Below, piece by piece: positions 8,564 through 13,718 of a stretch of DNA of 13,718 bases (position 1 is the stretch's first letter; every line of letters begins with the position of its first letter). The stretch is from the NCBI GenBank assembly GCA_022708005.1, contig JAKIZN010000014.1:1-13718 (forward strand), read 5' to 3'. This stretch comes from Bacteroidota bacterium. Its GTDB lineage: Bacteria; Bacteroidota; Ignavibacteria; Kapaibacteriales; UBA2268. The position numbers and the translations under genes are program-made. The notes beneath the pieces were generated by a model that worked only from the letters and a program-made list of their open reading frames with translations, was not told where the DNA came from and made no database searches.

Positions 8564-8600
8564 CTCCTTCTCCACCCAGAGAAGGGGTATGGGGGTTGAG
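8564..8600. repeat. Hairpin 3, purine-rich REP-like element
   Basis: CTCCTTCTC (8564-8572) pairs with GAGAAGGGG (8579-8587) around CACCCA, followed by a G-rich run to 8600. Read on the - strand this gives the peptide-like string NPHTPSLGGEGE, which I recognise as a common spurious translation of dispersed bacterial intergenic repeats of the type CCCTCTCC/GGAGAGGG. It lies just downstream of the suf operon's last gene and may affect its transcript end. Confidence 0.55.
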
Positions 8601-8628
8601 GTCAGAATTTCCTACCGCATTATTCGTA

Positions 8629-9015
8629 TTAATAATGGCTGCAGCCGCCGCAACCGCTTTCGTTATAAGGATTGTTGAATACGAAGCCAGAGCCACCAAC
8701 ATCATTGATGTAGTCGAGCGTAACGCCCATCAAAAAGAATATGCTTTTTTTATCAATCACGATATTATGGTCACGAATCTTAAATGTGCTATCGTTATCG
8801 TTTATTAATGTGTCGAATCCGATAACGTAGTTCATACCTGAGCAGCCGCCACTTTTTGTGCCGAGTCTCAAATACATATCAGCGGGAATGCCGTTTTCTT
8901 CTTTGATGCTGCGAATGGCTTCGATAGCATTTTCAGAAATAAAAATGTGGTCGTCGTGGTCTATACCGTCGACTTGCGGTATTATCCTTTCAGCAGCTAA
9001 GCTTAAATTTTCCAT
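8629..9015 (-). CDS. A-type iron-sulfur carrier protein (SufA/IscA/ErpA family)
   Basis: Small carrier (128 aa) thought to receive and hand on Fe-S clusters or iron during cluster assembly. The fold signature is clear: a helix-strand start from about residue 23 (HIFISENAIEAI), KSGGCSGMNY with the first conserved Cys58, then VIDKKSIFFLMGVTLDY and GFVFNNP. The terminal cysteine pair is Cys122-Gly-Gly-Cys125 in ESGCGGCSHY, where most family members have C-x-C (CGCGxSF). A 22-residue N-terminal extension precedes the usual domain start. AAAGGT at 9022-9027 is a good ribosome binding site for the ATG at 9015. It is the last gene of the suf operon, 37 bases after the reductase. Whether to call it SufA, IscA or ErpA cannot be decided from sequence alone. 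Confidence 0.9.
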   Translation of the reverse strand: MENLSLAAERIIPQVDGIDHDDHIFISENAIEAIRSIKEENGIPADMYLRLGTKSGGCSGMNYVIGFDTLINDNDSTFKIRDHNIVIDKKSIFFLMGVTLDYINDVGGSGFVFNNPYNESGCGGCSHY

Positions 9016-9052
9016 TGTGTTACCTTTATAATTAGTTGAAAAATTATGTTAA

Positions 9053-10126
9053 TCAAAAGTCAAAATCAACAAAACTATTGTCTTCAATCGGATGAGCGCG
9101 GCAAGTTAAAATATAGCCGTCTCTTTTTTCCTTTTCGGATAGAGATTCGCAAATGTCCATTACGAATTTCCCCGAAATTGTTTTGGCGCAACAAGTTGAG
9201 CAAGTGCCAGCCAAGCAGCTATATGGAGGCATATATCCAGCTTTTTGCACTGCTGATAGCACGTTATCTTCTGGTGGTACATCTACGTTAAATGTTTCGC
9301 CATATAGCTTTACTTTAATATTTCTTTGCACTATGCCATTCAGCAGGTTGCTATCTGCGGCTGCACTATTTGCACCGCTTGCAAAAGATTCCTTGTGAAT
9401 TTTATCGGGCGAAACGTCTAATAGCAGCAATGCTTCTTCGACTTGTTGCATCAAACCATTAGGTCCGCATATAAAATGTTCGGCAGAGCAGACGTAATTG
9501 CTATCGAACTTTCCGAGCAGAGTCGAAAGATTAATGGCGTTAAATCGCCCTCTATGCCCTTGCCAACTTTCATCGTAATGCGTTAGCGAGTAAATAATTG
9601 ATAGCCTATTGGAATACTCAGAGGCGAGTTTATCAAGGCTATTTTTATATATTATCGAATCAATGTATCTGCTTGTATAAAATAGAGTTAGTTTAGAGTT
9701 CTTTTCTGCAATAAGTATGGATTTTATCATCGAGAAAATCGGAGTTATACCACTTCCAGCAGAATAAAAAATATAGCCGTTAGTGTTATCTGGCTGCACA
9801 TTTGGAGTAAAATTGCCTAGCGGTGGCATAACTTCAAGGTAGTCGCCAACTTTTACGTTATCATTTAAATATGCGGAAACTTTGCCCATATCAACACGTT
9901 TGACGGTAACCGCAAGAGGCTCATCTAAAAAAGGTGAACTTGAAATTGAATAAGCGCGGCGGTCGTTATCTGTGTCAGAAGTTGGAATTTTTATAGTTAA
10001 ATACTGCCCTGCCAAGTATTTAAACGTTGCTGATAAATTTTCTGGAACATCGAACACAATCGTAACAGCATCTTTCGTTTCTCGAACTAATTCCCGCACT
10101 CGCAATGTATGAAATTGAATAGCCAT
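9053..10126 (-). CDS. PaaE-like NAD(P)H oxidoreductase: FAD, NAD and C-terminal [2Fe-2S] domains
   Basis: Soluble electron-transfer flavoprotein (357 aa) of the ferredoxin-NADP reductase superfamily, with the domain order of phenylacetate PaaE. The FAD domain has RAYSISSSP (57-65). The nucleotide domain has GSGITP (124-129) and CGPNG (220-224). A linker (about 246-267) leads to a plant-type ferredoxin domain with Cys304, Cys309, Cys312 and Cys342 (C-x4-C-x2-C-x29-C). Extra Cys313 directly follows the third ligand. Family function: move electrons from NAD(P)H through FAD to the [2Fe-2S] centre and on to a partner. It starts 18 bases after sufT with AAGGG just before the ATG, so it is co-transcribed with suf genes. 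No paaABC oxygenase genes are present. I infer a role supplying electrons to Fe-S assembly; a general reductase is the alternative. Confidence 0.9.
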   Translation of the reverse strand: MAIQFHTLRVRELVRETKDAVTIVFDVPENLSATFKYLAGQYLTIKIPTSDTDNDRRAYSISSSPFLDEPLAVTVKRVDMGKVSAYLNDNVKVGDYLEVMPPLGNFTPNVQPDNTNGYIFYSAGSGITPIFSMIKSILIAEKNSKLTLFYTSRYIDSIIYKNSLDKLASEYSNRLSIIYSLTHYDESWQGHRGRFNAINLSTLLGKFDSNYVCSAEHFICGPNGLMQQVEEALLLLDVSPDKIHKESFASGANSAAADSNLLNGIVQRNIKVKLYGETFNVDVPPEDNVLSAVQKAGYMPPYSCLAGTCSTCCAKTISGKFVMDICESLSEKEKRDGYILTCRAHPIEDNSFVDFDF

Positions 10127-10144
10127 TTTGCCCTTAAACTTCTC

Positions 10145-10468
10145 TTACATAAAGCCGAGTTCAAACAGAGCGACTTCGCTCATCATCGATCTATCCCAAG
10201 GCGGATCAAACGTTAGCAAAACTTTAGCGTCGGTAACGTCTTCTATTTCTCTAATGCGCTCCTGCACTTCTGCGGGCAGACTGCCCGCTTCGGGGCAGTT
10301 CGGAGTAGTAAGCGTCATTAGCACAACTACTTCGTTGGCTGCCGTTACTGAAATATCATATATCAATCCCAAATCGTATATATTTACGGGGATTTCTGGG
10401 TCGTAAACGGTCTTAATGGCATCGATTACCATTTGCTCTAATTCTTGTGGTGATATATAATCGCTCAT
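10145..10468 (-). CDS. sufT: SufT, MIP18/DUF59 family Fe-S maturation factor
   Basis: Single-domain MIP18-like protein (107 aa). It shows the family pattern DPEIPVNIYDLGLIYDI (23-39), MTLTTPNCPEAGSLP with the conserved Cys58, and LTFDPPWDRSMMSEVALFELG near the end. Members of this family (SufT, PaaD, eukaryotic CIA2) help mature Fe-S proteins. The SUF context supports SufT; the reductase directly downstream is PaaE-like, so a PaaD-type pairing is also possible. The start follows the sufU stop by two bases (TAG AT ATG) with no recognisable Shine-Dalgarno sequence, so translation probably depends on reinitiation by ribosomes finishing sufU. Confidence 0.9.
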   Translation of the reverse strand: MSDYISPQELEQMVIDAIKTVYDPEIPVNIYDLGLIYDISVTAANEVVVLMTLTTPNCPEAGSLPAEVQERIREIEDVTDAKVLLTFDPPWDRSMMSEVALFELGFM

Positions 10469-10470
10469 AT

Positions 10471-10932
10471 CTATTCAGTAGAAATTTGTTCAACATCGGA
10501 ATTTTCAAGTGCATTAATCATTGTATGCCACGCTAAACTGGCACATTTCACTCTTGCTGGAAACTCCCTAACCCCACAAAAAACAGCTAACTTACCTAAA
10601 TTCATCACATCTGGGTTAGAATTTGAATCAAGCGTTACAACTTCGCGAAAATCGTCAAACAGCTTTCGGGCTTCTTTTATAGTTTTGCCTTTGAGCAAAG
10701 TGGTCATAATCGATGCCGATGCTTTAGAAATAGCGCAGCCAGCGCCCTTGAATTTTACATCTTCGATAAGCCCGCTTTTTTCATCGACAGAGATAAACAC
10801 TTCTATTTGGTCGCCACACAGCGGGTTATGCCCGTGTGCATGATGATTACATTGCGGAAGCTCTCCGAAATTCCGCGGATTTTTATTATGGTCTAATATT
10901 ACTTGTTGATATAATTCTTGCAGCTCGTTCAT
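10471..10932 (-). CDS. sufU: SufU, zinc-dependent sulfur transfer protein
   Basis: Sulfur relay partner of SufS (153 aa). Conserved residues: Cys39 and Asp41 in NPLCGD, Cys66 in GAGCAISKASASIM, and Cys130 in FPARVKCASLAWH; in SufU proteins the three cysteines and the Asp bind zinc. An insertion between Cys66 and Cys130 relative to IscU distinguishes SufU from the ISC scaffold, as does its location next to sufS. AAGGC at 10941-10945, overlapping the sufS stop, precedes the ATG by 8 bases. It probably takes persulfide sulfur from SufS Cys369. No SufE-type gene is in view, consistent with SufU filling that role. Confidence 0.94.
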   Translation of the reverse strand: MNELQELYQQVILDHNKNPRNFGELPQCNHHAHGHNPLCGDQIEVFISVDEKSGLIEDVKFKGAGCAISKASASIMTTLLKGKTIKEARKLFDDFREVVTLDSNSNPDVMNLGKLAVFCGVREFPARVKCASLAWHTMINALENSDVEQISTE

Positions 10933-10943
10933 AGCATATTGCC

Positions 10944-12179
10944 TTAACTAAACATTTTTATTACTTTTCTAATCGATTCGGCTAACACGTTTATTTCTTC
11001 CTTAGTATTGTAGAAAGAGAATGAAGCCCTTGTAGTTGCAGGGATTCCGAAGCGTTTCATAAGTGGCTCGGCGCAATGCTGTCCAGTTCTGACTGCCACG
11101 CCGTCGACGTCGAGCATAGTGCCAATATCATGCGGATGAATTCCATCGAGCAAGAATGATATAACGCTCGCCTTTTGTTCTGCGGTGCCGATGAATCGCA
11201 GTCCTTTTATTTCTGATAGTACGGAATGCCCGTATTCGAGCAATTCGCTCTCGTGCCGTGAAATAAAGCCGATGCCAATTGAATTAAAATACTCTATTGC
11301 TTTGCCTAACGCTATCGCCCCTTCGATGTTGGTTGTGCCCGCTTCGAATTTATAAGGCAATTCATTGTAAGTCGTTTTTTCAAAAGAAACTGTGCTAATC
11401 ATATCGCCGCCACCTTGATATGGAGGCATCTTTTTTAAATGTTGCTCTTTTGCGAACAAAACGCCTATTCCAGTAGGTGCATATATTTTATGTCCAGAAA
11501 ACGCGAGGAAATCACATTGCAAATCTTGGACATCAATGCCAATGTGTTGAATGGATTGAGCGGCATCTACGAGAACGGGAATACCTTTCGCGTGGGCTTT
11601 TTCAATCATAGCCTTTACTGGATTTATAGTGCCAATAGAATTTGAAACGTGGGCAATAGATAGTATTTTTACCTTTTCTGTAAGAAGTTTTTCAAATTCT
11701 TCAAATATGATTTCGCCAGTATCATTTATAGGAATTACGCGTAGCTTAGCGCCTTTCTCTTCGCACACCAATTGCCATGGAACGATATTGGAATGATGCT
11801 CCATATTAGAAATAAGAACTTCGTCGCCTTCGCTTAAATTTGGTTTGACGAAAGAATTAGCAACAAGATTAATTGATTCAGTTGTTCCGCGAGTGAAAAT
11901 TATTTCCTGATATTTATGAGCATTTATGAAATTTTTCACCGTTGTCCGCGATTTTTCATATTCGTCGGTTGCTTCTTGGCTGAGCTTATGAACCCCGCGA
12001 TGTATGTTGCTATTATAATTAAGATAATAATCCGAAATAGCATCGATTACTTGTTTAGGCTTTTGCGTCGTAGCCGCATTATCCAAATAAACCAAAGGTT
12101 TGCCGTGGACAAGTCGGCTCAAAATTGGAAAATCTGCCCTTATTTCTTCGATAGTTTTCGTTCTATTGGCGATAGTCAT
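10944..12179 (-). CDS. sufS: SufS, cysteine desulfurase (class II, PLP-dependent)
   Basis: Converts L-cysteine to L-alanine and delivers the sulfur as an enzyme-bound persulfide for Fe-S assembly (411 aa, family about 405-415). Visible: YLDNAATTQKP (31-42), TRGTTESINLVA (96-107), MEHHSN with the histidine that stacks on PLP (126-131), VDAAQSIQH (204-212), SGHK with Lys231 that binds PLP, RTGQHCAEP with catalytic Cys369. The short loop around RTGQHCAEP is that of the group II (SufS/CsdA) enzymes rather than IscS/NifS. It overlaps the sufD stop by ATGA and has only a weak ribosome binding site, so coupled translation is likely. sufU follows after 11 bases. Confidence 0.96.
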   Translation of the reverse strand: MTIANRTKTIEEIRADFPILSRLVHGKPLVYLDNAATTQKPKQVIDAISDYYLNYNSNIHRGVHKLSQEATDEYEKSRTTVKNFINAHKYQEIIFTRGTTESINLVANSFVKPNLSEGDEVLISNMEHHSNIVPWQLVCEEKGAKLRVIPINDTGEIIFEEFEKLLTEKVKILSIAHVSNSIGTINPVKAMIEKAHAKGIPVLVDAAQSIQHIGIDVQDLQCDFLAFSGHKIYAPTGIGVLFAKEQHLKKMPPYQGGGDMISTVSFEKTTYNELPYKFEAGTTNIEGAIALGKAIEYFNSIGIGFISRHESELLEYGHSVLSEIKGLRFIGTAEQKASVISFLLDGIHPHDIGTMLDVDGVAVRTGQHCAEPLMKRFGIPATTRASFSFYNTKEEINVLAESIRKVIKMFS

Positions 12180-13486
12180 TGTAGTTTGCTCGCAAGTTTG
12201 TTTTCGAATGATTCTGAAAGCGACTTTTGGATTTCCGCTATTTTAATTTTTTCGATAATTTCTTCGCCGAATGCTGATAGCAATAGATTTCGCGCTTTGT
12301 CGGGTGCGATTCCCCTTGCACGCAAATAAAATAAATGCTCTTCGTCGAGACTGCCACTTGTGGCTCCATGCGAGCATTTTACGTCATCGGCATATATCTC
12401 AAGCTCTGGCTTTGTGTTAATAGTTGCCGTGTTTGATAGCAATATATTCTTATTTGATTGATAAGCATTAGTTTGCTGAGCATCAGGGCGAACAAGTATT
12501 TTGCCATTAAATACCGCAGTCGAATTATCCCCGATTATACCTTTATACACTTCATTGCTATTGCAATTTGGCAAAGTATGGTCGACAAAAGTATGATTAT
12601 CAATATGATTATCTTTGTCCGAAAAATAGAAACCATAGTAATGAGTTTCAGCAAACTCGCCCGTATACTTTGTTTGGAGATTATTCCGTATAAATTTTCC
12701 ATCTAACGATAGAGTAACATCGTTAAAAACAGAACTTTTTGCTTGCGAAAAGTAGGATTCGCCTATAAAAATATGAGTATCAGGAAAAATTTGCACGCGG
12801 TAGAAATCCAGCATAGCGCCTTGCTCTAAAAATCCTTCAGTTACCGCTGCCGAAAGTGAAATTTCTTCGCCGATTTTATGATATGTTTCGATTATTTTAG
12901 CGATAGAATTTTCTTCTAATTTAATGAAATTTCTTGGGAAAGTGATAGTCTGGCTATTCCCGCTGAAAATTTGGACAATGTGAATAGGATGCTCGCAAGC
13001 AGAGTTCTTTTTGACGATGATAGCTGTTCCATCTTCCGCGTATGCGGAATTTAGAGCCGTAAAAGCGTCGTGGCACCTATTTTGCGACGTAGCATACTCT
13101 TTTGGAAGCGAACTATCGGCAGCAAATATTTCTGAAAGCGGCGAAAACGCTATATTGCTATCGATGACATTTGAAAATTCTTTAGCAAAAATACCATCAA
13201 TGAACACTAACACGTTGGCAGCCAGATTATCGAACAAAAACTGCTTTATTTGTGATTTATCTACTGATGATTTACTGATTAAGTCGAAATCGAAGCGATT
13301 CAAAAAGTCCAAATTTGAGTATTTCCATTCTTCTACTTTCGTGGTGGGCAAGCCACAACTTTCGAAACACTTTATAGCGTCTCTTTTTGCACTTGCAACT
13401 TCCGCCGAAAAGTTAGAGTTGGCAGCGAACAGCTCGAACTTATCGATAAATTTATTATAAAAATTGCTATTGTTTTTATTTTCCAT
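12176..13486 (-). CDS. sufD: SufD, Fe-S scaffold complex subunit
   Basis: Subunit of the SufBCD scaffold complex in the cytoplasm (436 aa, normal length). The C-terminal half carries the SufB/SufD core beta-helix ending with KPELEIYADDVKCSHGAT, where Cys371 and His373 fall (the CSHGAT histidine is reported as important in E. coli SufD), followed by LDEEHLFYLRARGI and the helical tail. The N-terminal about 130 residues are divergent, with TKVEEWKYSNL near residues 49-59 as in other SufD proteins. This marks SufD rather than SufB, which is longer and has its own cysteine pattern. It starts 24 bases after sufC and overlaps sufS by 4 bases. Confidence 0.95.
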   Translation of the reverse strand: MENKNNSNFYNKFIDKFELFAANSNFSAEVASAKRDAIKCFESCGLPTTKVEEWKYSNLDFLNRFDFDLISKSSVDKSQIKQFLFDNLAANVLVFIDGIFAKEFSNVIDSNIAFSPLSEIFAADSSLPKEYATSQNRCHDAFTALNSAYAEDGTAIIVKKNSACEHPIHIVQIFSGNSQTITFPRNFIKLEENSIAKIIETYHKIGEEISLSAAVTEGFLEQGAMLDFYRVQIFPDTHIFIGESYFSQAKSSVFNDVTLSLDGKFIRNNLQTKYTGEFAETHYYGFYFSDKDNHIDNHTFVDHTLPNCNSNEVYKGIIGDNSTAVFNGKILVRPDAQQTNAYQSNKNILLSNTATINTKPELEIYADDVKCSHGATSGSLDEEHLFYLRARGIAPDKARNLLLSAFGEEIIEKIKIAEIQKSLSESFENKLASKLQ

Positions 13487-13510
13487 TTTTATGTACCCGT
13501 TGCACCTAAA

Positions 13511-13718
13511 TTATTTAATCCAATCATAACCTTTTTCTTCAAGTTCCAGCGCAAGCTCTTTGCCACCAGTTTTAACTATTTGCCCTTTGTAAAGTACATG
13601 GACAAAGTCGGGAACGATATAATTCAGCAGTCTTTGGTAGTGCGTGATTACTAAAAATCCATTATCTTGGCGCTTGAGTTTATTGACGCCATTTGCAACA
13701 ATTTTAAGAGCGTCTATA
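13511..13718 (-). CDS. sufC: SufC, Fe-S assembly ATPase, C-terminal end only
   Basis: The last 68 residues plus stop (TAA at 13511-13513) of the ABC-type ATPase of the SufBCD complex; the rest lies beyond the right edge. The visible part runs from the residues after the D-loop ([15 protein letters not shown]) through the H-loop [12 protein letters not shown] and [18 protein letters not shown] to the terminal EEKGYDWIK, a pattern specific to SufC among ABC proteins. It is 24 bases upstream of sufD in transcription order, so sufC, sufD and sufS read as one operon. sufB is expected further upstream but is not in the window. Confidence 0.94.
   Translation of the reverse strand, partial: IDALKIVANGVNKLKRQDNGFLVITHYQRLLNYIVPDFVHVLYKGQIVKTGGKELALELEEKGYDWIK

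Larger units (their letters stand above)
8411..8628. other. Gap between convergent addA and suf operon
   Basis: 218 bases with no credible gene. The first about 90 bases hold nothing I recognise; the remainder is the three-hairpin repeat island (8504-8521, 8523-8555, 8564-8587). Short reading frames that cross it consist of repeat sequence and antisense to the A-type carrier gene. Confidence 0.7.

Noticed and set aside
8504..8587. CRISPR array
   Set aside because: The repeated pieces are inverted, unequal and not separated by regular spacers; no cas genes are present.
8511..8705. A 64-codon - strand reading frame containing NPHTPSLGGEGE
   Set aside because: It is repeat sequence plus an out-of-frame reading of the carrier gene's 3' end; such strings are known products of translating intergenic repeats.
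8596..8808. A 70-codon + strand reading frame
   Set aside because: It is antisense to the A-type carrier gene, whose motifs and ribosome binding site are clear, and it begins in repeat sequence.
11916..12329. A 137-codon + strand reading frame across sufS and sufD
   Set aside because: Both sufS and sufD are firmly identified on the other strand; the translation shows no domain.

Overview
This AT-rich bacterial window holds three blocks: the end of a seven-gene Mrp-type cation/proton antiporter operon (+ strand, 1-4520), one large AddA/RecB-type helicase-nuclease gene (+, 4655-8410), and a SUF iron-sulfur cluster assembly operon read in the opposite direction (- strand, 13718 down to 8629). 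Genes are packed tightly, with many 4-base ATGA start/stop overlaps and purine-rich Shine-Dalgarno sequences. No rRNA, tRNA, CRISPR array, transposase or phage gene was seen. The A-type carrier and the Suf proteins look to me most like those of the Bacteroidota/Ignavibacteria/Kapabacteria (FCB) group. That placement rests on remembered family resemblance, not on a search, and should be held loosely.

Region 1 (1-4520): the C-terminal half of MrpA runs in from the left edge, followed by complete mrpB, C, D, E, F and G in canonical order. Together they encode a multi-subunit membrane complex that exchanges Na+ (or another monovalent cation) for H+. The lysine and glutamate thought to carry protons in MrpD are present.

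Region 2 (4521-8628): addA stands alone between the two operons. The gaps on both sides carry copies of one short sequence, AGGTGTAGGACATCTGG. It is a single arm upstream (4536-4552) and a perfect 15-bp inverted repeat downstream (8523-8555). The downstream gap (8411-8628) carries three hairpins in a row and looks like a REP-type intergenic repeat island, where transcription of addA and of the suf operon converges.

Region 3 (8629-13718, - strand): in transcription order sufC (only its C-terminal end is in the window), sufD, sufS, sufU, sufT (MIP18/DUF59 family), a PaaE-like FAD/[2Fe-2S] oxidoreductase and an A-type Fe-S carrier. SufS takes sulfur from cysteine, SufU relays it, SufC/SufD (with SufB, presumably upstream and outside the window) form the scaffold, and SufT and the A-type protein act in maturation and delivery. 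The least expected members are the flavin/ferredoxin-type reductase placed between sufT and the carrier, which could be a dedicated electron source for cluster assembly, and the carrier itself, whose last two cysteines form C-x2-C rather than the usual C-x-C. Apart from these two points and the repeats, the region reads as ordinary housekeeping DNA; I found no strong case for a wholly new system.
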